From contig NZ_FQUN01000030.1 of assembly GCF_900129005.1 (NCBI RefSeq), positions 1 through 41,542 on the forward strand: a stretch of 41,542 nucleotides of DNA. The letters are read 5' to 3'. Shown here piece by piece: positions 23,343 to 31,735 of this stretch (positions are counted from its first letter, which is position 1; every line of letters starts with the position of its first letter). Made by a program: the position numbers and the translations under genes. Origin of the DNA: Leeuwenhoekiella marinoflava DSM 3653 (GTDB taxonomy: Bacteria > Bacteroidota > Bacteroidia > Flavobacteriales > Flavobacteriaceae). Under the pieces are notes generated by a model. It saw only the letters and a list, made by a program, of their open reading frames with translations. It ran no database searches and was not told where the DNA came from.

Positions 23343-23690
23343 ATGGAAGAAAACAAAAATTTTAACGATCGTGCCCGCGATACTGCTAGTAACTTTGGAG
23401 AAGAAGCAAAAAACACGGCTAACGAGTTTAAAGAAAACTGGAACGAAACCACCAATTCCGGAAATAACCTAAAATTGGCTTGTGGGCTATTAGGTATTTT
23501 TCTTGGTTATCTGGGTATTCATAAATTTGTATTAGGCTACACAAAAGAAGGGGTTATACAATTAGTTGCCTCTATAATAACTTGCGGCTTTGCTGGAATC
23601 ATAGGCTTTATCGAAGGCATCATTTACCTTACTAAATCTGACGATGAATTCTACCGTACCTATCAACAAGGAAGAAGACCTTGGTTTTAA
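23343..23690 (+). CDS. TM2-domain membrane protein
   Basis: A 115-residue protein with a hydrophilic N-terminal half (to about 38; N- and E-rich, repeats of the type ARDTASNFGEEAKNTANEF) and a TM2 domain: two membrane helices (LACGLLGIFLGYLGIHKFVLG and the stretch ending ITCGFAGIIGFIEGIIYL) joined by the short YTKEG turn. TM2 proteins are small inner-membrane proteins of unknown role. It starts 26 bp after the VOC gene and is followed by a hairpin. Confidence 0.88.
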   Translation: MEENKNFNDRARDTASNFGEEAKNTANEFKENWNETTNSGNNLKLACGLLGIFLGYLGIHKFVLGYTKEGVIQLVASIITCGFAGIIGFIEGIIYLTKSDDEFYRTYQQGRRPWF

Positions 23691-23700
23691 TAATTACAAG

Positions 23701-23729
23701 AAGAGCAATTGGTTAATCTAATTGCTCTT
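23701..23729. terminator. Shared hairpin between TM2 gene and the convergent acyltransferase gene
   Basis: AAGAGCAATT (23701-23710) and AATTGCTCTT (23720-23729) form a perfect 10-bp stem. It overlaps the last codons of the minus-strand gene ending at 23713. T-runs are weak on both strands. Confidence 0.5.
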
Positions 23730-25539
23730 CATCTTTTCTAGACTGCTCCACCTTCTGCTCCAATTCTGCCTGAAATTCTTCTAATACCGGCTTTACCGTA
23801 CTTTCTGGCAAGTCTTCTATACGAATGTACATCAGGCCATCTATCGCGTCATTAAACAGCGGATCTACATTAAAAGCTACCACTTTTGCATTCTGCTTGA
23901 TATACTTTTTAATCAAAACCGGTAAACGTAAATTTCCGGTTTCCATCTCTTCGATGATACGATCAAACTTATTCAGGTCTGCTTCAGTCTCATCAAAAAC
24001 AAACTCTTTATCTGCATCTTTCAACTTAACTTTAAACTCTTTTTTCGGTCTGATGTATTGCGCTATATAAGGATCGTAGTAGTGCGAACGCATAAACTCG
24101 ATCATCAGCGACTTAGAAAAATTAGAAAATTGATTGCTAATACTTACGCCTCCAATGAGGTATTTATGTTCTGGGAAACGCAAAGTAGTATGTACAATTC
24201 CGCGCCATAATAAAAATAACGGCATCGGCTTTTGCTGGTATTCTTTGATGACAAAAGCACGCCCCATCTCAATACTTTCACCCATCATTTTGTGCAATTC
24301 TGGCTCAAAACGAAACAAACTTTGCAGGTAAAAGCCATTGATGCCGTGTTCTGGCATAATCTGAGAACCCAAGCCCATACGGTAAGCTCCGGCAATTTTT
24401 TTATTCTCCTCATCCCATAAAAATAGATGATGATAGTGGTGATCGTATGAGTCTAGATCTGTAGGCTCATTGGTTCCCTCTCCTACTTCTCTAAAGGTAA
24501 TCTCCCGTAAACGCCCTATTTCATTCAGTATATTCGGTATGATTTCAGCAGAAGCTAAAAAGACCTCATAATTTTTACTTTGCAACAAGCGGCGCTCATT
24601 ATCTCGTAGAAAATCAACTTCTTTTTCTATAAGCTCTGCCTTTACTTCTTTTATAATCTTTTTAGGCTCTTTAGGTAATTTTAAAGATTGCGGTATTGTA
24701 CTGAGAATAGAAGATGTTTTCTCAAAAGGCTTAGCTAGCATATAGGTTTTTCTGCGTAAAAAATCTGTAAAATCATTTAAGCTCTCGTGCTCTTTCTGCG
24801 CCTTTACACTTATAGGATTTCCTATTCGTACGTGAATCGTACGTTTCTTCTGCGTCAATAACTCAGAAGGTAATTTTGCCGTTCGCAGCGTATCGCTAAT
24901 GCGAGAAAGTTGATAAAACAAGCGGCTATTTTTTGCGTGAAAATAAATTGGAACCACAGGTACTTCAGCACGTTTAACCAATTTCATCGCGGCCTCTTCC
25001 CAAGGCTTATCTATAATTAATTTATCGTCTTTGTAAGTTGAAACTTCACCCGCAGGAAAAATTCCCAATGGATGACCGTTTCTAATATGTGCTATTGCTT
25101 GTTTAAAACCGGCAATACTCGACTTGGCATCCTTGTGATCTTCAAAGGGATTTACCGGCATCACATAAGGCATTAACGGCTTGATACGATGCAATAAAAA
25201 GTTGGCTATAATCTTAAAATCAGGACGCTGCTCAATCATTAGTTTAAGCAGTAGAATACCATCTATACCGCCTAAGGGATGATTGCTTATCGTGATGTAA
25301 CTACCATTTTTAGGCAATCGTTTCAAGTCTTCTTCAGGAATATCAAAATCAATCTCAAACTCGTCTAAAATCGCATTTAAGAACTCAAGGTCACTCAGGT
25401 GTTTATTGCGATTGTAGATCTCATTAGCTTTTGAGATCTTAAGTACCTTCATCAGGGTCCAGCCTATAAAGGTGCCCGCAAAACCAAATTTGTCTACGTT
25501 AATTGCTTTTGCAACTTCTTTTGCGGTAACTAATCCCAT
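23713..25539 (-). CDS. Two-domain acyltransferase (OlsF-like: PlsC-type plus OlsB/GNAT-type)
   Basis: A 608-residue fusion. The N-terminal half is a lysophospholipid acyltransferase-like domain with SNHPLGGIDG (about 85-94, one residue longer between His and Asp than the usual HX4D) and FPAGEVSTY near 161. The second half (about 320-500) resembles the OlsB/hemolysin-type N-acyltransferase, with FREVGEGTNEPTDLDSYDHH, AGAYRMGLG and IEMGRAFVIKEYQQKPM. This is the layout of OlsF, which makes ornithine lipid by N- then O-acylation; relatives in Bacteroidota may make glycine or other aminolipids. It should act at the inner membrane. Fold assignments are from motifs; which amino acid is used is unknown. 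Confidence 0.8.
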   Translation of the reverse strand: MGLVTAKEVAKAINVDKFGFAGTFIGWTLMKVLKISKANEIYNRNKHLSDLEFLNAILDEFEIDFDIPEEDLKRLPKNGSYITISNHPLGGIDGILLLKLMIEQRPDFKIIANFLLHRIKPLMPYVMPVNPFEDHKDAKSSIAGFKQAIAHIRNGHPLGIFPAGEVSTYKDDKLIIDKPWEEAAMKLVKRAEVPVVPIYFHAKNSRLFYQLSRISDTLRTAKLPSELLTQKKRTIHVRIGNPISVKAQKEHESLNDFTDFLRRKTYMLAKPFEKTSSILSTIPQSLKLPKEPKKIIKEVKAELIEKEVDFLRDNERRLLQSKNYEVFLASAEIIPNILNEIGRLREITFREVGEGTNEPTDLDSYDHHYHHLFLWDEENKKIAGAYRMGLGSQIMPEHGINGFYLQSLFRFEPELHKMMGESIEMGRAFVIKEYQQKPMPLFLLWRGIVHTTLRFPEHKYLIGGVSISNQFSNFSKSLMIEFMRSHYYDPYIAQYIRPKKEFKVKLKDADKEFVFDETEADLNKFDRIIEEMETGNLRLPVLIKKYIKQNAKVVAFNVDPLFNDAIDGLMYIRIEDLPESTVKPVLEEFQAELEQKVEQSRKDEEQLD

Positions 25540-25643
25540 TAATTATCAGTGTTCAAAATCTCTGTTCAAAACAAAGATGATACAATTTTTACGATTAAAT
25601 TCTGAAGGTAGGTTTATCTTAAATCTACCCAATAAGTAGAAGA

Positions 25644-25651
25644 CAAAGATA
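25644..25651 (-). promoter_or_regulatory. -7 box for the acyltransferase gene
   Basis: On the minus strand TATCTTTG, about 105 bp upstream of the start at 25539 and just past the lysC stop. Confidence 0.5.
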
Positions 25652-25672
25652 CGAAAAAACACACCAAGCAGC

Positions 25673-26926
25673 TTACACTGTCACCAGTTGAACAGTATTT
25701 TGCATAACCTGCTTTAAAAGAACTTCTTTATCCTTTTCAAGCCTAGCAAGCGATTCATCTGTTGCGTGCCTTAGCGTATATAGCGAAACATCCTGATGCA
25801 CGGTCACTTTAAAATCTGCACGCAGTTTAGCCACTAGTGCTTCAAGATTTTTATATTTGTTATCTACACACACCGAAAAACTAATTGCAGAATTCTGAAT
25901 TAAATCTACTTTCATCTTATGATGTCCTAAAAGCTTAAAAATATCGCCGATATTTTCTTCAGCCATAAAAGAAAAATCAAGTGAAGATAAGGCTATTAAA
26001 ACCTGATTGGTTTTTCTGATATAACACGGCACTTGCGGCTCTATCAACTGTCCTATACTCACTTGTGTACCTGCGTCTTCAGGATTTAAAAATGACTTCA
26101 CAAAAAGCGGAATCTCTTTGCGCTGCAAAGGCTGTAGCGTCTTAGGATGAATAACCGATGCTCCGTAAAAAGCCAATTCAATAGCTTCCTGATAAGATAT
26201 AAAATTGAGTAAAACAGCATCTTCAAAATACCGCGGATCTGCACTCAATACTCCCGGAACATCTTTCCATATGGTCACGCGTTCTGCATTTAAACAATAT
26301 GCAATAATAGCTGCAGTATAATCACTGCCTTCTCTACCTAAAGTTGTTGAAAATCCGTTTGCATCAGACCCAATAAAACCTTGAGTAAGTTGTATTCCTT
26401 TTCTGGGCAGCTTACGACTCAAATTGCGCATAGTCACTTCCCAATTCACCTTTCCTTCACGATAACTTGTGTCGGTTTTTAAATAATCGCGTATGTCGTG
26501 CCACGTACTTCTAAAACCTTCTTGCTCGAGGTAGGCATTAACAATAGTCGTACTCAATAACTCGCCGTAACAAACCACCTGATCATAAACAAAATCATAA
26601 TCGGGAGATTTATTGCGCTGTAAAAACCCCTTGAGTTCACTGAGTAAACTTTGTATTTCTTTAAATACCGGAGCCGAAGGATTTTCAAAAAGCTCCAGCG
26701 CTATATTGTGGTGAAAAGCTTCAACAAGCTCTAATGTATCTGATTTTAGTGTCGCTTCAAAATAACCAGCGACAACTTCTTCTAGCGCATTAGTCATTTT
26801 ACCCATCGCCGAAATTACGATGACCAGATCTTCGATTTCAGTCTTTTGTAAAACTTCAACCAGATTTTTTACACCGGTCGCATTTTGCACCGAAGCTCCA
26901 CCAAATTTATAAACTTCAAAACCCAT
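25673..26926 (-). CDS. lysC: Aspartate kinase (monofunctional)
   Basis: Phosphorylates aspartate, the first step to lysine, threonine, methionine and diaminopimelate. The 417-residue protein has the kinase domain: VYKFGGASVQNATGV (the family more often has KFGGTS), then the nucleotide and aspartate sites FIGSDANGFSTTLGREGSDYTA, then VTIWKDVPGVLSADPR and YGASVIHPKTLQPL. C-terminal ACT-like repeats (about 300-400) suggest feedback control. No homoserine dehydrogenase domain is fused. It starts 9 bp after the GNAT gene stop on the same strand, so the two are co-transcribed. Confidence 0.93.
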   Translation of the reverse strand: MGFEVYKFGGASVQNATGVKNLVEVLQKTEIEDLVIVISAMGKMTNALEEVVAGYFEATLKSDTLELVEAFHHNIALELFENPSAPVFKEIQSLLSELKGFLQRNKSPDYDFVYDQVVCYGELLSTTIVNAYLEQEGFRSTWHDIRDYLKTDTSYREGKVNWEVTMRNLSRKLPRKGIQLTQGFIGSDANGFSTTLGREGSDYTAAIIAYCLNAERVTIWKDVPGVLSADPRYFEDAVLLNFISYQEAIELAFYGASVIHPKTLQPLQRKEIPLFVKSFLNPEDAGTQVSIGQLIEPQVPCYIRKTNQVLIALSSLDFSFMAEENIGDIFKLLGHHKMKVDLIQNSAISFSVCVDNKYKNLEALVAKLRADFKVTVHQDVSLYTLRHATDESLARLEKDKEVLLKQVMQNTVQLVTV

Positions 26927-26935
26927 GAGTTGTTT

Positions 26936-27424
26936 TTACGCCAGACCTTTTTCAGATAAAAATTGCTTCATTTCCGCTGTATCCATTTGCACTGTATTCC
27001 ACTCTTGCATCACATTGGCACCAGAAGCTTTATAGAAATCAACCGCAGAAGTATTCCAGTCAAGCACAACCCATTCTATACGCTTCAAACCCAATTCATA
27101 GGTATATTTTATAACTTCAGTATACAACGCCATACCTAAACCTTTCCCACGGTATTGCTCGCGTACAATGAGATCTTCAAGATGTACCGTGCGTCCTTTC
27201 CACGTAGAAAAACGATAATAAACCAGTGCAATTCCTAGAATATCGCCGTTTTGCTCTGCAACAAAACAGGTGAAATCAGGATTATTACCCGTACCGTAAG
27301 CAATAAGATCATCTACAGTAACCTCAACAGCATCTGGTGCTTTCTCATAAACAGCCAGTTCTTTAATTAAGCGTAAAACCTGAGCCATGTCATTTGCCTC
27401 AGCCTTGCGAATTGTTGCATCCAT
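26936..27424 (-). CDS. GNAT-family N-acetyltransferase
   Basis: A 162-residue single-domain acetyltransferase (start MDATIRKAEANDMAQVLRLI). The acetyl-CoA-binding motif is REQYRGKGLGMALYTEV near residue 90, followed by WVVLDWNTSAVDFYKASGA, which resembles diamine/spermidine acetyltransferase-like GNATs (SSAT type, thialysine acetyltransferase). Substrate unproven. It lies upstream of lysC on the same strand. Confidence 0.88.
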   Translation of the reverse strand: MDATIRKAEANDMAQVLRLIKELAVYEKAPDAVEVTVDDLIAYGTGNNPDFTCFVAEQNGDILGIALVYYRFSTWKGRTVHLEDLIVREQYRGKGLGMALYTEVIKYTYELGLKRIEWVVLDWNTSAVDFYKASGANVMQEWNTVQMDTAEMKQFLSEKGLA

Positions 27425-27487
27425 ATCAAAAAATATATCTCTGTTAAATATACAGTTTTAAGACTGTAAATAATCACAGCTTAAAAC

Positions 27488-27520
27488 AAAAAGCCCATCA
27501 CTTAGCAGTGATGGGCTTTT
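27488..27520 (-). terminator. Terminator after the TerB-like gene
   Basis: AAAGCCCATCACT pairs with AGTGATGGGCTTT over a short loop; T-runs follow on both strands (minus: TTTTTGTTTT). It lies 19 bp past the TerB-like stop. Confidence 0.85.
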
Positions 27521-27538
27521 AAAAACAATTAGTTGTTT

Positions 27539-27964
27539 TTATTTTCTATCTAGGAGATATAAGTAATCTTCAAAATCAACACCACCTTGAAAAATAGCTA
27601 TAGAACGCTCTATCAAATGCTTAGCACGTTCTGCGCTAAAACCTAGACCTATTGCATATTTCTCTATTAAAAAACGCTCATGATCGTCTATAGTATGATC
27701 TACAAAAATCATCTTAAACAGGTCGTGCAAACGCTCCAGACGTTTCTCTGAAGTGTTAGGCGGATTAATAGGGTATTTTTTAGCATTCTCAACGATATCA
27801 ACATATTCAGACTCGTCAATGTCAAGTTTAATTGCAAATCGCTTAAGCAGCTTTGTTTCTTCGGCATTTAATTCTCCATCTACGGTTGCCATATTAGCAA
27901 TTGCCGCAAAGTGACCCAGATTGCGTCTGTGCTCGCCACTATCAAATAAATCTGTAAAAGACAT
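27539..27964 (-). CDS. TerB-family (tellurite resistance B-like) protein
   Basis: A 141-residue acidic helical protein. It has the TerB pattern: AAIANMATVDGELNAEETKLL near residue 20 and MIFVDHTIDDHERFLIEKYA near 88, two similar acidic helix-loop-helix blocks thought to bind metal. TerB-like proteins are widespread and mostly unrelated to tellurite as such; no other ter gene is nearby. The promoter at 27984-27991 and the terminator at 27488-27520 make it a single-gene unit. Confidence 0.82.
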   Translation of the reverse strand: MSFTDLFDSGEHRRNLGHFAAIANMATVDGELNAEETKLLKRFAIKLDIDESEYVDIVENAKKYPINPPNTSEKRLERLHDLFKMIFVDHTIDDHERFLIEKYAIGLGFSAERAKHLIERSIAIFQGGVDFEDYLYLLDRK

Positions 27965-27983
27965 GGTTTAATTTTTAAGTCGT

Positions 27984-27991
27984 CAAAGATA
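27984..27991 (-). promoter_or_regulatory. -7 box for the TerB-like gene
   Basis: On the minus strand TATCTTTG with ATTTG about 21 bp upstream, 20 bp before the start codon; the best-formed promoter in the window. Confidence 0.65.
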
Positions 27992-28435
27992 ATTATTATG
28001 CTCGCTTTAAAACAAATAAAAGTAATTATTTGGGGATTGCGCTTTCGGCTTACCAAAGCCTCAAGCGCACCGGGCTATATACGCTACACGCTAGCTTGCT
28101 GCTATCCCTATCCCGTCATCAGTTGGCAGTAGCAGTTTTCAGATAATCTATAACTTAACAACTCATCTTCAGTAGGTAGTTTACCGTTTAGTATTTGCTA
28201 TTTAATTGTTCATCGAGTAATGGTTAAAACGTTGAAGAGTTTTTCTTTCCTCTATTTTCCTACCTGTTCCTGCTAACTGAGACTGCTAACTTTGCATTTA
28301 GTCAAGTGCCTTCGATTAAAAAATCATTAACAATTAACTTTTAACCCTCAACGTATACTCATCGACGCTAATGTTTTCTTAATCTACCAAACTCTTCTTC
28401 ACTCCCTTTGTAATTTTAGACTAAAAGCTACAATC
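27992..28435. other. Spacer of about 440 bp without a gene
   Basis: No coding sequence is seen. It holds degenerate repeat-like pieces, including CTGCTAACT twice in a row (near 28273 and 28287) and the inverted CAGTTGGCAG near 28119. The exonuclease frame is open through its last 100 bp but without an ATG, GTG or TTG. Confidence 0.5.
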
Positions 28436-29455
28436 ATCGCAGAACCACTTTTACAATTCAATTCAAAAGGTATTTATTGCGCCGCCGCCAAAGTCTATCT
28501 TGACCCATGGAAACCTGTTGATAAAGCCATTATTTCACACGGGCATGCAGACCACAGCCGCTGGGGTCATAAGTCTTATATCACCCATCATACAAACGTC
28601 CCCATAATTCAGCACCGGCTGGGCGAGATTAACGTTACCGGCAAAGAATGGGGCGAAACCTTTGTTATTAACAACGTAAAATTCAGTTTGCATCCTGCAG
28701 GGCATATCATTGGCAGTTCGCAAATTCGTGTTGAACATAAAGGCGAAGTTTGGGTTTTTACCGGCGATTATAAAACCGAAGATGATGGCATCGCCGTTTC
28801 TTACGAACCCGTAAAATGCCACACCTTTATCACAGAATGTACTTTTGGACTACCGGCTTTTAAATGGCAACCGCAAAGCGAAGTATATACAGACATCAAC
28901 AACTGGTGGGCAGAAAATAAAGACGAAGGGAAAACCTCAGTGATCTTTGGATATTCTTTGGGTAAAGCACAGCGATTACTCCGTTATCTGGATACAGATA
29001 TTGGCAAAATATACACCCACGGTGCCATAGAAAATATGACCGAAGTCATTAGACCACTTACCGCAATGCCCGAAACCACTCGAGTCACCCGTGAGACAAC
29101 TAAAGACCAACTTAAAGGCAATATTGTAGTTGCCCCGCCCAGTGCGCATGGCAGCACGTGGATCAGAAAAATGGTTCCCTACGTTACAGCTTCCGCGAGT
29201 GGATGGATGACTTTTCGCGGTGCGCGCAGAAGACGCGCGATTGATAAAGGTTTTGTATTGAGTGATCACTGCGACTGGCATGGTCTTTTAGAAAGTATCA
29301 AAGCTACAGGTGCCGAAAAGATAATCAGCACCCACGGCTACACCGATATTTTTACACGCTACCTGCTCGAGCAAGGTTATGACGCCCGTACCGAAGCAAC
29401 GCAATATGAAGGTGAACTGGGTGAAGAAAATAAAGAAGAATCAAATGAAGATTAA
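28436..29455 (+). CDS. Ligase-associated MBL-fold DNA exonuclease, non-standard start
   Basis: A metallo-beta-lactamase fold nuclease of the ligase-associated repair cluster (CPSF/SNM1-like). The frame reads EPLLQFNSKGIYCAAAKVY, then DPWKPVDKAIISHGHADHS with the metal motif HxHxDH, then HPAGHIIGSSQI, TGDYKTEDDGI, FITECTFGLP, and a C-terminal ISTHGYTDIF. From the ATC at 28436 it has 339 residues, the usual family length. No ATG, GTG or TTG lies in frame between a stop near 28328 and an ATG at 28688, and starting at 28688 would remove the metal-binding motif. An AUC (28433 or 28436) start is the best guess. The ligase follows after 54 bp. Confidence 0.85.
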   Translation: MAEPLLQFNSKGIYCAAAKVYLDPWKPVDKAIISHGHADHSRWGHKSYITHHTNVPIIQHRLGEINVTGKEWGETFVINNVKFSLHPAGHIIGSSQIRVEHKGEVWVFTGDYKTEDDGIAVSYEPVKCHTFITECTFGLPAFKWQPQSEVYTDINNWWAENKDEGKTSVIFGYSLGKAQRLLRYLDTDIGKIYTHGAIENMTEVIRPLTAMPETTRVTRETTKDQLKGNIVVAPPSAHGSTWIRKMVPYVTASASGWMTFRGARRRRAIDKGFVLSDHCDWHGLLESIKATGAEKIISTHGYTDIFTRYLLEQGYDARTEATQYEGELGEENKEESNED

Positions 29456-29460
29456 TTGCT

Positions 29461-29502
29461 CTACCCCCTTCTCCAATGGGAGAAGGGCTGGGGGTGAGGG
29501 AA
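29461..29502. repeat. Interspersed hairpin repeat between exonuclease and ligase
   Basis: ACCCCC and CCTTCTCC pair with GGGAGAAGG and GGGGGT to form an interrupted stem around 29464-29497. It resembles common flavobacterial intergenic repeats of the CCCTTCTCC...GGGTGAGGG type. It sits just before the ligase ATG. Confidence 0.65.
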
Positions 29503-29509
29503 CAGCACT

Positions 29510-31120
29510 ATGAAACGTTTTGCAGAACTTATTAGAAAAATAGACAGCACCAACAAGACTAATTTGAAGGTAGATGCGCTTACCCAATATTTTCGCGAAG
29601 CGCCACCTAAAGACAAGGTCTGGACGATTGCTATTCTCTCGCATCGCAGACCACCGCGCCCGGTAAACACTACTTTATTGCGCACTTGGGCAACTGAACT
29701 TGCTAATATTCCGTTGTGGTTGTTTGAAGAAAGTTATCACATTGTAGGGGACCTCGCAGAGACTATTGCACTCATCATTCCTGCTTCAGAAGAAGATTCA
29801 GAAAAAAGTCTGACGCAATTTTTAGACGAAATCATCGGGCTTAAAAAAAGGCCTGATGAAGAAAAACGAGACTATTTACACGAGAATTGGACGGCGCTTA
29901 ATTATTATGAGCGCTTTGTTTTCAGCAAACTCATTACCGGTAGTTTTAGAATTGGTGTTAGTCAGAAATTGATGACCCGCGCTTTGGCAAAAGCTACAGA
30001 CATTGATATTGATGTTTTGGCTTATAAATTAATGGGGAATTGGGACCCTAAAACCATCACCTTTCAAAAACTTATTTTAGAAGAAAATGAAGCCGATTAC
30101 CTCAGTAAGCCCTACCCATTTTATCTCGCTTATGCCATTGAATACAAGCCTGAAGACTTGGGTGATGTGTCCAATTGGTTTGCAGAGCACAAATGGGATG
30201 GCATCCGGTCACAAGTTATCATTCGTAATAACGAACTTTTTGTCTGGAGTCGCGGGGAAGAATTGGTAACCGACAAATATCCCGAATTTGAAGCTTTAGT
30301 CGAAGCCCTACCTAACGGAACAGTTTTAGATGGCGAAATTCTTCCATTTAAAGATGGAGTGATTGGTACATTTAATGATTTGCAAACCCGTATAGGTCGA
30401 AAAAACATCAGCAAAGCGCTACTTAAAAAAATGCCAGTTATTCTCAAAGCTTATGATATTCTGGAATGGGAAGGAGAAGATATTCGGAATCTGGCCTTCG
30501 TCGAAAGACGCAAAATTTTAGAAAAATTACATACCGAAGTAAAAAGAGAAGAATTACCGTTGCATCTTTCAGAAACTATTGAATTTTCAAATTGGGAAGA
30601 AGCTACACAGGAGCGTGAACGCAGCCGCGAGGTGATGTCTGAAGGCTTAATGCTCAAACGCAAAGATTCGCCGTATCTCGTAGGTCGTAAAAAGGGCGAC
30701 TGGTGGAAATGGAAAGTAGATCCTTTAACCATTGACGCCGTACTCACCTACGCCATGCGGGGTCACGGCCGCCGTAGCAACCTCTTTACAGATTATACCT
30801 TCGGACTTTGGGATGAAGAAAAAGAAGAACTCGTCACATTTGCCAAAGCCTATTCCGGACTAACAGATAAAGAATTCCGCAGTCTTGATGCATGGATTAA
30901 AAAAAATACTTTAGAACGCTTTGGTCCCGTGCGCAGCGTGACACCGCATCACGTGTTTGAGATTGCTTTTGAAGGTATCGCGCTTTCCAAACGCCACAAG
31001 AGCGGAGTCGCAACCCGTTTCCCCAGAATGCTCCGATGGCGGAAAGATAAAAAAATTGAAGATGCAAATACCCTAGAAGATTTAAAGCAACTGATTCCGA
31101 AGCCTGACAAAGCCGGCTGA
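29510..31120 (+). CDS. ATP-dependent DNA ligase (repair cluster)
   Basis: A 536-residue ATP-dependent ligase. It has an N-terminal helical domain (about 1-195), the adenylation domain with the active lysine at EHKWDGIRSQV (K228), LFVWSRGEELVT, LDGEILPF (motif III type), SEGLMLKRKDSPY (motif IV), and GDWWKWKVDPLTID (motif V), then an OB-fold to the end (FEIAFEGIALSKRHKSGVATR). It seals nicks using ATP and works with the exonuclease upstream and the Lhr-like helicase downstream in a ligase-associated repair set. The family name is used in databases; the mechanism in vivo is poorly known. Confidence 0.93.
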   Translation: MKRFAELIRKIDSTNKTNLKVDALTQYFREAPPKDKVWTIAILSHRRPPRPVNTTLLRTWATELANIPLWLFEESYHIVGDLAETIALIIPASEEDSEKSLTQFLDEIIGLKKRPDEEKRDYLHENWTALNYYERFVFSKLITGSFRIGVSQKLMTRALAKATDIDIDVLAYKLMGNWDPKTITFQKLILEENEADYLSKPYPFYLAYAIEYKPEDLGDVSNWFAEHKWDGIRSQVIIRNNELFVWSRGEELVTDKYPEFEALVEALPNGTVLDGEILPFKDGVIGTFNDLQTRIGRKNISKALLKKMPVILKAYDILEWEGEDIRNLAFVERRKILEKLHTEVKREELPLHLSETIEFSNWEEATQERERSREVMSEGLMLKRKDSPYLVGRKKGDWWKWKVDPLTIDAVLTYAMRGHGRRSNLFTDYTFGLWDEEKEELVTFAKAYSGLTDKEFRSLDAWIKKNTLERFGPVRSVTPHHVFEIAFEGIALSKRHKSGVATRFPRMLRWRKDKKIEDANTLEDLKQLIPKPDKAG

Positions 31121-31164
31121 AGAAATCTCAAAAGAGAGTAACTTTAGTGTTGAACTATATAAAG

Positions 31165-31222
31165 GCTCTCCTCCTTTTTAAGGAGGAGAATGAATTTATC
31201 GAAGGCAAAGAAAGAGGTGGTT
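31165..31222 (+). repeat. DUF559-flanking hairpin repeat, copy 1
   Basis: CTCCTCCTT and AAGGAGGAG form a 9-bp stem, followed by AATGAATTTATCGAAGG and a G-rich end GAGGTGGTT. The same order is found right after the DUF559 gene. It lies 22 bp before the DUF559 ATG. Confidence 0.85.
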
Positions 31223-31243
31223 CGTGATCCTGATTTTGAGTAA

Positions 31244-31609
31244 ATGAAAAAGCAAATACACAACTTAAAAATACTAGAAAGCAGAAGAAAGTATTTGCGA
31301 TCTCATTTAACTCCGGCAGAAGCTTTTCTTTGGAAACATTTGCAACGGTCACAACTGAGAGGTAGAAAGTTTAGAAGGCAACACAGCATCACCTATTTTA
31401 TAGTTGATTTTTACTGCCCTGCCGAAAAATTAATTATTGAACTCGACGGTCAATATCATCTTAATCCGGATGTAGCAGAATACGATTCTTACAGAACTGA
31501 AAAGTTAGAAGAACTCGGGTTTACAGTTATTCGGTTTGAAAATAAAATGGTATTTGACTTTTTACCAAGCGTATTGAAAGAAATTGAAGATAATTTTAAA
31601 CTTAAATAG
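31244..31609 (+). CDS. DUF559 endonuclease-like protein (PD-(D/E)XK, Vsr-like)
   Basis: A 121-residue protein of the DUF559 family. It has an N-terminal basic helix (LESRRKYLRSHLTPAEAFLW), then RKFRRQHSITYFIVDFYCPAEKLIIELDGQYH, which holds the D...ExD-type catalytic residues of the Vsr-like nuclease fold, then RTEKLEELGFTVIRFENKMV. It probably nicks or cuts DNA; the target is unknown. It lies between the ligase and helicase of the repair cluster, flanked on both sides by near-identical hairpin repeats. Fold from family recall; mobility inferred. Confidence 0.88.
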   Translation: MKKQIHNLKILESRRKYLRSHLTPAEAFLWKHLQRSQLRGRKFRRQHSITYFIVDFYCPAEKLIIELDGQYHLNPDVAEYDSYRTEKLEELGFTVIRFENKMVFDFLPSVLKEIEDNFKLK

Positions 31610-31666
31610 CTCCCCTCCTTTCAAAGGAGGGGAATGAATTTACCGAAGGTAAAGAAGGGGGTGGTA
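31609..31666 (+). repeat. DUF559-flanking hairpin repeat, copy 2
   Basis: CCCCTCCTTT and AAAGGAGGGG form the stem, followed by AATGAATTTACCGAAGG and GGGGGTGGTA. It matches copy 1 closely and overlaps the last base of the DUF559 stop codon. Confidence 0.85.
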
Positions 31667-31702
31667 TAATAACCCTTCCGTCTTTTGCTAACGCAAAATC
31701 CA

Positions 31703-31731
31703 CCTTCCCTTAAAAGGGAAGGAGCTTTTTT
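31703..31731 (+). repeat. Third hairpin, just before the helicase
   Basis: CCTTCCCTT and AAGGGAAGG form a perfect 9-bp stem with 2 nt between, followed by AGCTTTTTT. It looks like an inverted member of the same repeat group and could act as a terminator before the helicase ATG at 31736. Confidence 0.6.
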
Positions 31732-31735
31732 AACC

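Noticed and set aside
28688-29455. Exonuclease starting at the first ATG
   Set aside because: It would lack the HxHxDH metal motif encoded upstream in the same frame.
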